A DNA stretch of 64,000 bases from CAYYTU01 sp964474655 (GTDB lineage: Bacteria; Chloroflexota; Anaerolineae; B4-G1), in the NCBI GenBank assembly GCA_964474655.1, contig CAYYTU010000003.1, positions 1-64,000 of the forward strand, written 5' to 3'. The notes under the pieces were generated by a model, which worked only from the letters and a program-made list of their open reading frames with translations, had not been told where the DNA came from and ran no database searches. Position 1 is the first letter of the stretch. Each line of letters opens with the position of its first letter. A program made the position numbers and the translations under genes. Below, one piece after another: positions 1-9,057 of the stretch.

Positions 1-2
1 AC

Positions 3-1484
3 TTACCTTCTAACTTCAAAAATCTCCATCACTTGTCCGGCCCGATTGAAATTAGATACAAGATCGAAGTGATCGTGCAAGTAAGCGTAGAACTCATCAA
101 AATCCCTCAGGTCTACAAGGTGATGGGGACCAGGATCTCCTCCAGACACATGCAAGACAACCATCACTACCCCGCGACTTTCGATTTCCTCGATCAGTTC
201 AGCCCCAGTCACAAATCCTCCCCTAACCCTTCCGCCCGCGATGATAGAGGCCTGAGGCACTGAAGGACGCCGAGCATAGACGTTAAGAGCCGCATAATCA
301 GCTAAGACAATATCATCAAGTTCAGTGTGAGAAGCTATGTATGAGGCCAACGACAATGTATCCTCCTCATACCGCCTGGCATATCGCAAAATCGTGGGGA
401 CCGATTGAGCCACACCTGCTCCCACAAGTAAAACCCCCGTCACGATGGTCAGCAGGTCCTTACCCACATCATAGCGCAAATTCACCTCTCTCAACAAGCG
501 GTCCACCAGATATCCAAGCATCAAGCTAAATACAGGGATAAGATAAAGCCAGTATCGTGGGTAGATCGGTCGTGAGAGGATAAGATAAGCCAACCCGCTG
601 GGCATCTGCCAAGTCAAAACACTTTCCCCAATTCTGTGGCTGGTTGCAAACCTGTGAAGTAAAGGTATGGCAAACAGGAAAACTAAATTATAGCCTAAAA
701 ATACAGTTATGAGGACCAATCCCTTCACAGGCCTATAAAGTAATCCTCTCTGAACACCAAGCTGCCAGTGCTGACCCAGGACAACTCCATAGTAAGTAGA
801 TCCTGGGGGATAAAAGGACAATAACCCTCCTACACTTATCAGGCTAAAAGGAACCAATAACCAAGCTGCTTGCCCCAAAAAGCGGGAGGCCGAAATACGA
901 GCGGTCAAGACTCGGTAAACCAAAAAAAGCACACAGCCACCTAACGGCAATACCCCAAAAAGTTTACAAAGTGTCGCAACGCCATACGCCAGCCCAGAGA
1001 GCGGTAGACACCATTTACTGTTTCTTGTCTGTGCCAACACAAATAAACAGAGTCCCAGAACGCTAAACGCCAGCATCCAAGGATCCGGGCGAAAGAGACG
1101 TGCTTGCTCATAAACTAGATGATTGAGAAGATAAAATATTACCCCGAAGAAACCGACACGCGAGCTCCAAATCTCTCGCCCAATTAAGAAAATCAACCAG
1201 CCCGAGCCCAACACCATCGCTGCCGAGGCCCCGCGTAACACACTTATGTTGAAGCCCGACAAACGACCAAGCATAACTCCGCCGAGTAAAAAGACAGGAG
1301 GTTGTTCGGTAATCAGGTCTACTCCCGGCACATCTCCTTCACTGATGCGCCAAATTTCATACAAATCGGTTCCCTCATCATCCGCCACAAGCCAACCGTC
1401 TAAATTGTAGAGATATAACGAGGCCGCGAGAAGCATTATAAACACAGTAGCAAATAAGAAATAGCGCTCTTGAAAATTATTCAT
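3..1484 (-). CDS. GT39-like polytopic membrane glycosyltransferase
   Basis: Predicted 493-aa integral membrane protein with roughly ten hydrophobic helices and a soluble C-terminal tail. An acidic DDEG motif follows the first membrane segment, where PMT/ArnT-type (GT39, GT-C fold) enzymes carry their catalytic acidic residue; these enzymes move a sugar from a polyprenyl-phosphate donor outside the membrane. The start is placed at the ATG preceded by GGAGAGGAG with a 9-nt spacer; an in-frame GTG seven codons upstream overlaps that ribosome binding site and is unlikely. It is the last gene of a minus-strand operon, 33 bp after another GT39-like gene. Its sequence is visibly more AT-rich than the rest of the window, which may mean recent transfer. 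Acceptor and sugar cannot be read from the sequence. Confidence 0.7.
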   Translation of the reverse strand: MNNFQERYFLFATVFIMLLAASLYLYNLDGWLVADDEGTDLYEIWRISEGDVPGVDLITEQPPVFLLGGVMLGRLSGFNISVLRGASAAMVLGSGWLIFLIGREIWSSRVGFFGVIFYLLNHLVYEQARLFRPDPWMLAFSVLGLCLFVLAQTRNSKWCLPLSGLAYGVATLCKLFGVLPLGGCVLFLVYRVLTARISASRFLGQAAWLLVPFSLISVGGLLSFYPPGSTYYGVVLGQHWQLGVQRGLLYRPVKGLVLITVFLGYNLVFLFAIPLLHRFATSHRIGESVLTWQMPSGLAYLILSRPIYPRYWLYLIPVFSLMLGYLVDRLLREVNLRYDVGKDLLTIVTGVLLVGAGVAQSVPTILRYARRYEEDTLSLASYIASHTELDDIVLADYAALNVYARRPSVPQASIIAGGRVRGGFVTGAELIEEIESRGVVMVVLHVSGGDPGPHHLVDLRDFDEFYAYLHDHFDLVSNFNRAGQVMEIFEVRR

Positions 1485-1517
1485 TGACGAATGCTCCTCT
1501 CCCACTTACCTGCGACC

Positions 1518-3020
1518 TCACTCGCTAGCTATATCATCAAGATCGAAAAGACAGACCCCAATTCCATCTATGCTGTGCTGATAGAGTACATCATACTGTG
1601 ACTCAAACCATTCCAAAGCGTCTCGTTGAAAATCCACACTGTGTTCCAAAGCCACCACCACCCACAAACGCTCAAACTCCGGCGACAGATCATCCCGTTC
1701 AACTACTTCTCCTCCCCACGATTCGTAAACCGCCGTCGCCTTACGCGGGTCGGGGTCGCCAGCCAGTAAGTAACTTTCATCCGGGTGAGGGTACACAAGC
1801 GACGGAAGATAGGAACCATCGGATGTATGCAACACACCGTCGCCCGGCGAGAATCGCGCTTCTACCAGAGCAGCCACTTCCCGCATTGGAGGCTTCTGAA
1901 ACCGACTATCGAAATAATACCCCTCCAGAGAAAACAGTAGAAGTGCCACCAATCCTATCCCTAGGTATGGAAGTGGTGTGCGCCGTCGCGTCCCAGCAAT
2001 ACCCCATGCGATGAGCAAGAGAAGTGCTGGAAGCCCCACTAACAACGTCCGTTCGGGCAAAAAAGTAGGCTGAATCAGCGCCCCAACAAACGGCACCAAC
2101 AATACCAGCCCTCCAACCAATAAAAGTAATACCAATGATTGAGAAGAATCTATTCGAAGTCGAAGCGCTCGTCTTACTTCCATCAAGGTTATACCCAACA
2201 CAGCGAGACTAACGAACAAGGCAACCGGCATCCACAGCGGAGGAATTGAATAGCCCATCAAGAGAATATGAGCTGCTGTGATTGGAAAGAACAAGCTTGG
2301 TCTATCCCGACTGACTAAAGGTCGTAATCCGCCAAATGCTTGCTGGCTATCGCTTAACAATCCAACCAGGTGAGGTACTACTACCGCCACCGCAACCAAG
2401 TTGACCAAAAACATGCAGATCAAGACTCTCTGTTCTCGATAGTAACACAAAGTATATAGACTCATAGCTGCCAGGAGAAAGATGGCAAAAAGATGAGTCA
2501 TCATCGCCAAAACCATCACCGCGAGCGTCGCTAACCACCAAGCATAGGACCTCTCATTAATGGCCCGATAGAAGCAAAGTAACCCTGCGATCCCTAAAAA
2601 AACAACTTGTGCATACATCCGCGCTTCTTGCGAGTAAGCCACGTGGAAGGGCGCCAGAGTCAAAAACAATCCGGACACAAGACCTACTCGACGGTTAAAA
2701 AGATATTGCCCCAATAACGCAATCAACGGAATAGTCAAAGCGCCTAACAAAGCAGAGGGCAAACGAATCCATAGCTCAGCAGCTGCCCCCCACCTCAACC
2801 AGAAATGCAGCAATAGATAATACAGGCTAGGGTGACTAGATCTTCCGGTATTGGATAAAATCGCGGGGACAGAGGAACGGGCAATCAACACACTGATTGC
2901 TTCATCTAGCCAATAGCTATTGGCACCAATGCGATAGAATCGCAAAATCATTCCCAAAGAAGTCAAGCCCAGCAAGGCCCCGATCCATTGCCATCTCTTT
3001 CGATTATAAGCTATCCACAT
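1518..3020 (-). CDS. GT39 (dolichyl-phosphate mannosyltransferase-like) membrane protein
   Basis: A 500-aa polytopic protein. After the first helix comes SYWLDEA, the typical GT39 first-loop acidic motif, and later YSQEARMY, a segment found in many bacterial PMT/ArnT relatives. A hydrophobic body to about residue 370 is followed by a soluble domain of about 120 residues. The expected role is transfer of a sugar from a polyprenyl phosphate to a cell-surface acceptor. It lies between a methyltransferase gene and a second GT39-like gene, and the polyprenol-phosphate-mannose-synthase-like gene at the head of the run could make its donor. Base composition is AT-richer than most neighbours. Substrate unknown. 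Confidence 0.8.
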   Translation of the reverse strand: MWIAYNRKRWQWIGALLGLTSLGMILRFYRIGANSYWLDEAISVLIARSSVPAILSNTGRSSHPSLYYLLLHFWLRWGAAAELWIRLPSALLGALTIPLIALLGQYLFNRRVGLVSGLFLTLAPFHVAYSQEARMYAQVVFLGIAGLLCFYRAINERSYAWWLATLAVMVLAMMTHLFAIFLLAAMSLYTLCYYREQRVLICMFLVNLVAVAVVVPHLVGLLSDSQQAFGGLRPLVSRDRPSLFFPITAAHILLMGYSIPPLWMPVALFVSLAVLGITLMEVRRALRLRIDSSQSLVLLLLVGGLVLLVPFVGALIQPTFLPERTLLVGLPALLLLIAWGIAGTRRRTPLPYLGIGLVALLLFSLEGYYFDSRFQKPPMREVAALVEARFSPGDGVLHTSDGSYLPSLVYPHPDESYLLAGDPDPRKATAVYESWGGEVVERDDLSPEFERLWVVVALEHSVDFQRDALEWFESQYDVLYQHSIDGIGVCLFDLDDIASE

Positions 3021-3084
3021 AACTTCTCTTCACCGTTGCCAGACCAACGCTTGTCTCATCCCTCGCCTCCCTCTCAGACTCCGG

Positions 3085-3990
3085 TCAGGTCTTCCGCGCA
3101 TAGGCGGTGAAGAGATCACCCAGGTTGACCGGCACCGCCAGGCCGCGCAACCCCAGCTGCGTCACCAGCCACTCGGCCGGCCGGCCCACTGGCGGGAACA
3201 AAGCGCCCAGCCGGTTCGTCAGGTAGCCCAACCGCAAGAAGCGCCCCTGGGGCTTGTCGCTGATCACCTCGAAGTCGCACGCCGCGAGCATCTTCCGCAG
3301 CGTGTGCCGCGAGAAGTAATAGATGTGCATCTCCATCAACCAGGGCCAGCGCGGGCCCATCAGCCGGGCGAAGAGGCTGTCGATGTCGATGGTATGGATC
3401 ACGACCAGCCCGCCCGGCTTCAACAGACGATGCGCTCGCTCCAGCGTGCCGCGCGGATCGGTCACGTGCTCGATCACGTCCCAAAGCGTCACCACGTCGA
3501 AATGCGCTTCCGGCAGCTCCGCCGTCTCCAGCGTCCCTTGTACCACGTGCAACCCTTTCGCCCGAGCTTGCCCAACGGCCCAGCGGGAGGGCTCCACGCC
3601 CCAGGCGTCCCACCCGTGCTGCCCCGCGATCTCCACGAAGACGCCCGTATACGCCCCCACGTCCAGCAGCGGCCGCCCGTCCGGCGGACCGGTGAGGCGC
3701 TCCAGCGGCTTCAGGTGATGCTCGAAGGTGAGTACGCGCCCCTCTCGCTCTTCGATGTACAACGGATCTTCGACCGCCTGATACGTCTCGGCGATGTCCT
3801 CACCATCGGGCCGGGGATCGGTGTAGACCAGGCCACATCGCTGGCACTGGACGATAGTGTGATGCCGCCCATAGCCGCTATTCGTGCAGCGAAAGGCCCG
3901 CCAATCGCCGTCGCCTTCCCGTTCGATAGTGTTGGGGTACCGCACGATGGCGTCGTCAGCCCCACACAGGTTACAGCGCACGTGTTCCAT
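3085..3990 (-). CDS. Class I SAM-dependent methyltransferase with N-terminal zinc-ribbon-like motif
   Basis: A 301-aa protein. The N-terminus carries two CxxC pairs (CNLC near residue 6 and CQRC near residue 49), a zinc-binding arrangement typical of methyltransferases in sugar and antibiotic pathways. A Rossmann-type SAM domain follows, with LLDVGAYTGVF as the glycine-rich motif I, then DVVTLWDVIEHV and LLKPGGLVVIHT. The C-terminal third is partly hydrophobic and ends in a basic tail. Position in an envelope glycan operon suggests O- or C-methylation of a sugar or lipid-linked intermediate, but that is inference. Confidence 0.85.
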   Translation of the reverse strand: MEHVRCNLCGADDAIVRYPNTIEREGDGDWRAFRCTNSGYGRHHTIVQCQRCGLVYTDPRPDGEDIAETYQAVEDPLYIEEREGRVLTFEHHLKPLERLTGPPDGRPLLDVGAYTGVFVEIAGQHGWDAWGVEPSRWAVGQARAKGLHVVQGTLETAELPEAHFDVVTLWDVIEHVTDPRGTLERAHRLLKPGGLVVIHTIDIDSLFARLMGPRWPWLMEMHIYYFSRHTLRKMLAACDFEVISDKPQGRFLRLGYLTNRLGALFPPVGRPAEWLVTQLGLRGLAVPVNLGDLFTAYARKT

Positions 3991-4003
3991 AGTACGTTAG
4001 CCA

Positions 4004-4040
4004 GTCTGAAAGTCTGCAAGTGGGCAAGTGGGTAAGCTGC
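4004..4040. repeat. Octamer tandem tract (CTGCAAGT type)
   Basis: About four imperfect 8-bp units of the type CTGCAAGT, GGGCAAGT, GGGTAAGC lie between the methyltransferase start and the end of the GT2 gene. The same octamer occurs at 16081-16150, and its complement at 13474-13516, both inside coding sequences. Confidence 0.75.
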
Positions 4041-4070
4041 AGGAGTTTTGCGAAGCCATCGATTAGCAAG

Positions 4071-4784
4071 CTAGCCCATCAGACGGGTTCGAGCCAGGCG
4101 GAGCACGGTCCAGACAGCTTTGAAGACCTCCTCCTGGCAGATCTTAGAGACCCCTTGCTGCCGGTTTTCGAACACAATAGGCACCTCGCCCACCCGCCAG
4201 CCACGGCCTTGCACGTGGTACAACATCTCGACCAAGAAGGAGTAGCCATCGGCCTTGATGGTATCCAGCCCCACGTCCTCCAAGACCTCGCGACGGTAGC
4301 AGCGGAACCCGGCCGTCGTATCGTGAGCGTGAAGGCCGAGCAGCACGCGGGCGAAGGCGTTAGCGCCCCAGCTGAGCAGCTTCCGCTTGAGCGTGCAACC
4401 GCTGGTTCCCCCGCCCGGCACGTAGCGCGACCCGATCACCAGATCGTGACCCTGCCCGATCGTTTCGATCATCGCCGGGATGTAGCGCGGATTGTGGGAG
4501 AAATCAGCGTCCATCGTGCAGATGAGCTCAGCGCCGTTGGACAATGCGCGGCGGAAGCCAGCGATGTAGGCCGTGCCCAGCCCGAGCTTGCCGGCGCGGT
4601 GAATGACGCTCAGCCGCCCGTTGCTTTCCTTCGCCAGACGGTCGGCGATCTCGCCGGTGCCGTCGGGCGAGTTATCGTCGACGACAATGACACGCACGTC
4701 GACCGGCAAGGCCAGCAGCTGCGTCGCCAGCGATTCCAGATTCTCCTTCTCGTTGTACGTTGGGACGATGACCGAAGTTCGCAA
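4071..4784 (-). CDS. Polyprenol monophosphomannose synthase-like GT2
   Basis: A 237-aa family 2 glycosyltransferase. The N-terminus SVIVPTYNEKENL is the nucleotide-sugar binding start, followed by VVDDNSPDGT and the metal-binding DADFSHNP (residues about 86-93), then GSRYVPGGG. This is the signature set of dolichol/polyprenol-phosphate mannose synthases (DPM1 type). It lacks the C-terminal membrane helices of GT2-GtrA fusions, so it is probably a peripheral cytoplasmic enzyme making polyprenyl-phosphate-hexose from a nucleotide sugar. As first gene of the operon it could supply the donor for the two GT39-like enzymes downstream. A promoter candidate lies about 160 bp upstream. Confidence 0.88.
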   Translation of the reverse strand: MRTSVIVPTYNEKENLESLATQLLALPVDVRVIVVDDNSPDGTGEIADRLAKESNGRLSVIHRAGKLGLGTAYIAGFRRALSNGAELICTMDADFSHNPRYIPAMIETIGQGHDLVIGSRYVPGGGTSGCTLKRKLLSWGANAFARVLLGLHAHDTTAGFRCYRREVLEDVGLDTIKADGYSFLVEMLYHVQGRGWRVGEVPIVFENRQQGVSKICQEEVFKAVWTVLRLARTRLMG

Positions 4785-4941
4785 CCTAAATCTATCCTTC
4801 CCTGCTCAGATGGGCAGCTGGCTTTCGTCGATCAGCAACGCCAGCGTCGCCAGCCATCCAAAACACCATCCAGTAGCAACACCAACGACGATCAGCGTGG
4901 GGCAGTAAAGACAAAAAAAGACAAACGCCCCGTCAACGTCT

Positions 4942-4970
4942 ATTGTAACCGCGTTGAAGGCATCCGACAA
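4942..4970 (-). promoter_or_regulatory. Sigma-70-type promoter for the minus-strand glycan operon
   Basis: On the minus strand TTGTCG and TACAAT are separated by 17 bp and lie upstream of the GT2 gene at 4784. This would give a leader of about 150 nt. No competing gene was accepted in the leader. Confidence 0.5.
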
Positions 4971-4985
4971 ATAACCTCCCACACC

Positions 4986-5136
4986 GGGCAAACGAAGCAG
5001 TTCCAAAGCATCCCGGACGCATTAGATTGCCTGCAAGCGCGTTTACCGAGTGTATCACCCCCAGATCTTTGCCTTGTTGCATCTGAGCACACTCTGTGGC
5101 ATTGAAGGCGCTTTCGCAGACGATTCGCTAACCCCA
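4986..5136. repeat. Dispersed intergenic repeat family A, copy 1
   Basis: About 150 bp beginning GGCAAACGAAGC, with an internal CATTAGATTGCCT block and an end block CATTGAAGGCGCTTTCGCAG. It aligns over its length with 9032-9188 and with the reverse complement of 22835-22995, and its 3' part is nearly identical to 33445-33496. Ends are weakly inverted (CGAAGCG-type). It encodes no convincing protein. Confidence 0.85.
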
Positions 5137-5262
5137 CACTTACCTTACACCAGACCCCACGGCGGTCAATAGGAACATCCTCCCACTTTCCCCTCCATCT
5201 GCGACTTTCGATTTTACCTGACTCGACCTACAATCAAACTGCAACTTTGCTCACACCACTGC

Positions 5263-5282
5263 GTATACAGTGCAGTATACTG
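5263..5282. promoter_or_regulatory. Paired GTATAC palindromes upstream of the bactofilin-like gene
   Basis: GTATAC, six bases, GTATAC form a repeat in which the second half extends to the perfect 10-bp palindrome CAGTATACTG. It sits 44 bp before the start codon at 5326, a place expected for an operator or a -10 region (TATACT). The bound protein is unknown. Confidence 0.35.
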
Positions 5283-5325
5283 TTATATCGTTGTTGGATC
5301 AGAAGTCAAAAGGGGGAATTGTCTT

Positions 5326-6708
5326 ATGAAAAAACGAACGTCGTATGCACGTAACGTGATGCTCGTGGTCGGGCTGATGCTGCTGCTCGGCCTGCTCGCC
5401 GCGCCGGCCGTCCAGGCCTTCGAAGGCCGAGGCGGAGACGTGGTCACCATCGAAGCCGACGAGGTCATCGAGGATGATCTCTATGTCGCTGCCGGTGAGT
5501 TCACGCTGGACGGCACGGTCGAAGGCGACCTCGTCGTCACCGGAAACACGCTGACCATCAACGGTACCGTCGAGGGCGACCTGATCGCTGCCGGGCAGCA
5601 CGTCATCATCAACGGCACCGTGGGGGACGACGTCCGCATCGCAGGCTACGCGATGACCATCGGCGGCGATATCGCGGACGACATCATCGGCGTCGGGTTC
5701 AGCCTGGAGGGAGAGGACGAATCCCGCGCCGGCGGCGATCTGATCTACATGGGGTACCAGGCGCTGCTCAACGGCGACATCGACGGCGAGGCCGACATCT
5801 CCGGGGGAGCCGTGGAGATCGCCGGGACGATTGGCGGGGACGCCACCATCGACGTCGGCGGCACCGACCCCGATGAGGATCTACCGCCGGGCTTCCCTTT
5901 CGTTCCCATGCTGCCCCAGGTACCCTCGGTGCCCGCCAGCCTGACGATCCGAGATAGCGCCGGCATCGGTGGCGACCTGGACTACACCGCCAATGTCAGG
6001 GCCTCCGTGCCCAGCGACGCGGTCGCTGGTGAGATCGCCTTCCGGGAGTACGTCCCGGCGGAGCCCGAGGCAGAGGCAAAGAAAGCGCCGCCATCGGCGC
6101 TTATGCTCGTGGGCAAATGGTTCTTACGTCAAGCCCGCCGCCTCTCCTCCTTCCTGCTCATCGGCCTGCTGATGATGTGGGCTGTGCCGGACTGGACGCG
6201 CAAGCTGGCCCGCAACGTGGAAAAAGAGCCGCTGCCCAGCCTGGGCTGGGGCGCGGTCTTCATCGCCGTCTTCGGCGTGCTGATGGTCACGCTCGTCATC
6301 GCTACCATCCTGCTGGCGATAGCCCTTGGCCTCGTCACGCTGGGCGAGCTGGTCGGACGAGTCGTCGCGCTGGGCGGTATCATCGCCAGCTCGGCTGGCT
6401 TCAGCTTCAGCCTGCTCTGGCAATACGTGACCACCATCGTCATCAGCGTCCTGCTGGGCCAGCTGATCTTTCGGCTCTTCAACTCCCCGGCTGAGGACAA
6501 CCGCTGGTGGCCGATGGTGCTGGGCGTGGTGATCTTCGTCATCATCACCGCGATCCCGGTGCTGGGATGGCTGGCCAAGCTGGCGGCCGTGCTGCTGGGC
6601 TTTGGGGCGCTCTGGATCTGGGGCCGCGATTGGCTGCGCCGAACCCGCCAGACCACGTCGTCCCCGGCCGACACGGAGGCCCCCCGATTCCATCCGCAGG
6701 CCGGCTAG
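5326..6708 (+). CDS. Bactofilin-like (polymer-forming) domain protein with C-terminal membrane domain
   Basis: A 460-aa protein. Residues 1-29 form a signal peptide ending in AVQA. Residues about 38-180 are short beta-helix repeats (DGTVEGDLVVTG, NGTVEGDLIAAG, NGTVGDDVRIAG) of the bactofilin/polymer-forming type. From about 250 to 440 there are four to five membrane helices, and the C-terminus is basic. Such proteins are common in Chloroflexota; the beta-helix probably lies outside the membrane here because of the signal peptide, unlike cytoskeletal bactofilins. The start is supported by AGGGGG upstream. A strong terminator follows, so it is probably monocistronic. Function unknown beyond a possible envelope scaffold. 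Confidence 0.85.
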   Translation: MKKRTSYARNVMLVVGLMLLLGLLAAPAVQAFEGRGGDVVTIEADEVIEDDLYVAAGEFTLDGTVEGDLVVTGNTLTINGTVEGDLIAAGQHVIINGTVGDDVRIAGYAMTIGGDIADDIIGVGFSLEGEDESRAGGDLIYMGYQALLNGDIDGEADISGGAVEIAGTIGGDATIDVGGTDPDEDLPPGFPFVPMLPQVPSVPASLTIRDSAGIGGDLDYTANVRASVPSDAVAGEIAFREYVPAEPEAEAKKAPPSALMLVGKWFLRQARRLSSFLLIGLLMMWAVPDWTRKLARNVEKEPLPSLGWGAVFIAVFGVLMVTLVIATILLAIALGLVTLGELVGRVVALGGIIASSAGFSFSLLWQYVTTIVISVLLGQLIFRLFNSPAEDNRWWPMVLGVVIFVIITAIPVLGWLAKLAAVLLGFGALWIWGRDWLRRTRQTTSSPADTEAPRFHPQAG

Positions 6709-6733
6709 GCCGTAAGTAAGAAGCCCCATCAGT

Positions 6734-6762
6734 AGAGGCCTCCTCGCAATGAGGAGGCCTCT
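6734..6762 (+). terminator. Rho-independent terminator after the bactofilin-like gene
   Basis: A perfect 12-bp stem (AGAGGCCTCCTC / GAGGAGGCCTCT) with a 5-nt loop GCAAT, followed by a short T-run. Confidence 0.85.
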
Positions 6763-6872
6763 TTCACACATTGCCCCTCTCCCCCGCTTGCCCATTCGGC
6801 CCGAGTAAGGTATCCTTGCCAGCGTCACACGTTTGCAGACGTGAACCTGATCAGAAGACGAGGAGTTCCCCT

Positions 6873-8180
6873 ATGACCAAGGCCGTCAACCGCGCCTACC
6901 GAAACGTGATCAATGCCTGGTGTATGTACGACTGGGCCAACAGTGCCTTCGCCACCACGATTATGGCCGCCGTGCTGCCCACCTTCTACAGCGAGGTGGC
7001 CGGGGCGACGCTGGAGCCGGTCCAGGCCAGCAGCTACTGGGGCTACACCAATACCATCGCTATGCTGCTGGTCGCCTTCGCCGCACCGATCCTGGGCGCC
7101 ATCGCCGATCACAGCGGTGCCAAAAAGCGCTTCCTGGGTGGATTCGCCGGGCTGGGCATCCTGGCCACCGCCCTGTTGGTGCTGGTGACCACTGGGGACT
7201 GGCTGCTGGCCTCGATCTTCTACATCCTGGGACGGATCGGCTTCTCCGGCTCCATCATCTTCTACGACGCGCTGCTGCCGCACATCACCCGCTCCGACGA
7301 CATCGATCAGGTCTCGACCAAGGGGTTCGCGCTGGGCTACCTGGGCGGCGGGATCCTGCTGGTCATCAACCTGGCCTGGATTATGAAGCCGGCCTGGTTC
7401 GGCCTGCCGAACGCCGAGGCAGCCTCCCGACTCTCGTTCCTGAGCGTCGCCATCTGGTGGGCCATCTTCTCGATTCCGCTCTTCCGCCGGGTAGATGAGC
7501 CGCCCTTCGTGCGCCGCGCGGGCGAAAGCCCCAATCCGATCCGGGCCGGCTTCCAGCGGCTGGCGCACACCTTCCGCGATATCCGGCACTACCGTGAGCT
7601 GTTCACTTTCCTGATCGCTTTCTGGTTCTACAACGACGGCATCGGCACCATCATCACGATGGCCGTCATCTTCGGCAAGGAGATCGGGTTGGGCACCACG
7701 GACCTGATCGGCGCCATCCTGGCGGTCCAGTTCATCGGCGTGCCCTTCTCCTTCGCCTTCGGGTGGCTGGCGCGGCGCCTGGGCACCAAGCGAGCGATCC
7801 TGCTGGCGCTGGGCGTCTACACGCTGATCGCCATCGGCGGCTACTTCGTCCAGACCAGCCTTCACTTTTGGGCGTTGGCCTTTATGGTAGCGACGGTACA
7901 AGGCGGCGCTCAAGGGCTCAGTCGTTCACTCTTCGGGCGGCTGGCGCCCCGGGCCAAGTCAGCCGAGTTCTTCGGCTTCTATGACGTCAGCTCCAAGTTC
8001 TCCGGCATCCTCGGCCCGGCCATCTTCGGCGTGGTGGGGCAGCTGACCGGCTCCAGCCGCCTGAGCATCATCTCGCTGGTCGTCTTCTTCGTCGGCGGAG
8101 GGGCTCTGCTGCTCAGCGTGGACGAACAGCACGGCATCCGCCTGGCAGAAGAAGAGGATCGGGCGATGGGCTTGGCCTGA
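6873..8180 (+). CDS. MFS transporter, UMF1/Atg22-like family
   Basis: A 435-aa protein with about twelve membrane helices. The N-terminus WCMYDWANSAFATTIMAAVLP is the hallmark of the UMF1 (Atg22-like) branch of the major facilitator superfamily. The ATG at 6873 is chosen because GAGGAG lies 9 nt upstream and the family motif starts right after it; the longer frame upstream overlaps the preceding terminator region. The substrate is unknown; Atg22 in yeast exports amino acids from the vacuole, but bacterial members are not well characterised. It ends 37 bp before surE, which seems to have its own promoter. Confidence 0.9.
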   Translation: MTKAVNRAYRNVINAWCMYDWANSAFATTIMAAVLPTFYSEVAGATLEPVQASSYWGYTNTIAMLLVAFAAPILGAIADHSGAKKRFLGGFAGLGILATALLVLVTTGDWLLASIFYILGRIGFSGSIIFYDALLPHITRSDDIDQVSTKGFALGYLGGGILLVINLAWIMKPAWFGLPNAEAASRLSFLSVAIWWAIFSIPLFRRVDEPPFVRRAGESPNPIRAGFQRLAHTFRDIRHYRELFTFLIAFWFYNDGIGTIITMAVIFGKEIGLGTTDLIGAILAVQFIGVPFSFAFGWLARRLGTKRAILLALGVYTLIAIGGYFVQTSLHFWALAFMVATVQGGAQGLSRSLFGRLAPRAKSAEFFGFYDVSSKFSGILGPAIFGVVGQLTGSSRLSIISLVVFFVGGGALLLSVDEQHGIRLAEEEDRAMGLA

Positions 8181-8182
8181 TC

Positions 8183-8210
8183 TTGCCAAAAGGCCCGTTC
8201 TTGCTATCAT
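8183..8210 (+). promoter_or_regulatory. Promoter giving a near-leaderless surE transcript
   Basis: TTGCCA and TATCAT are separated by 16 bp. The -10 box ends 8 nt before the ATG of surE, so the predicted start of transcription coincides with the start codon. No Shine-Dalgarno sequence is visible. Confidence 0.5.
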
Positions 8211-8217
8211 TGCCGCT

Positions 8218-9057
8218 ATGCCCACAGATACCGAACAGCCCCTGATCCTGGTCACTAACGATGACGGCATCGACTCGCCCGGCCTGCTGGCCGCAGTCGA
8301 GGCGGTGATGCCGCTCGGCGAGCCGCTCGTCGTCGCCCCCGATCGCCAATGGTCCGGGGCCGCCCGCAGCATGCCCCTCGGGCTCGATGGACGGGGCACG
8401 CGCCGAATGTTAGAGATCAATGATCAGACCATCCCGGCCTACCAGGTGGACGCCTCGCCGGCCCTGGCCGTGCTACACGGTCTGCTCGAGCTGGCCCCGC
8501 GGCGACCGACACTCCTCGTCTCCGGCATCAACTACGGGGAGAACGTCGGCATCGACGTCACCATCTCAGGCACCGTGGGAGCCGCGCTGGAAGGCGCGGG
8601 CAACGGCCTGCCGGCTATGGCAGTCTCCCTCCAGACCCCCAAGGAGACGCACCACAACCTCTCCGATGCAATCGACTTCAGCGCCGCCATCCACTTCACC
8701 CGCCTCTTCGCCCAACGGCTGCTCACCACCCAGCTGCCCTTCGACGTGGATGTGCTGAAGCTGGACGTGCCATCGAACGCCACGCCGCAGACCCCCTGGC
8801 GCCTGACGCGCCTCTCACGGCGATCGTATTTCACCCCCGTCCCTCCCCAACGGAACGACTTGAAGGAACCGACGATCATCGACTACCAGCAGATGGACCA
8901 CCCAGAGCGCGCGAACCCGTCTTCCGACGTCTACGCTGTGGCGGTCGATCGCGTCGTCTCGGTTACCCCACTAAGTCTCGACATGACCTCCCGCGTCGAT
9001 CGAGGCCAGCTGGAAGAAGCGTTACGAGCCCGGGCAAACGAAGCAATTCTAGGGTAG
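8218..9057 (+). CDS. surE: 5'/3'-nucleotidase SurE
   Basis: A 279-aa protein of the SurE survival-protein family, which removes phosphate from nucleoside monophosphates in a metal-dependent way. The N-terminus LILVTNDDGIDSPGL holds the DD metal ligands, followed by VVAPDRQWSGAARS and SGINYGENVGIDVTISGTVGAALEG, the conserved SurE blocks. The start has no Shine-Dalgarno but lies right after a promoter, suggesting leaderless translation. The final codons (NEAILG and the stop) are contributed by dispersed repeat family A, copy 2, so the C-terminus was probably changed by the repeat. Confidence 0.95.
   Translation: MPTDTEQPLILVTNDDGIDSPGLLAAVEAVMPLGEPLVVAPDRQWSGAARSMPLGLDGRGTRRMLEINDQTIPAYQVDASPALAVLHGLLELAPRRPTLLVSGINYGENVGIDVTISGTVGAALEGAGNGLPAMAVSLQTPKETHHNLSDAIDFSAAIHFTRLFAQRLLTTQLPFDVDVLKLDVPSNATPQTPWRLTRLSRRSYFTPVPPQRNDLKEPTIIDYQQMDHPERANPSSDVYAVAVDRVVSVTPLSLDMTSRVDRGQLEEALRARANEAILG

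Noticed and set aside
4806..5006. A 66-codon hydrophobic frame upstream of the GT2 gene on the minus strand
   Set aside because: Its start lies in repeat family A and the frame crosses the promoter candidate for the GT2 gene. No ribosome binding site.
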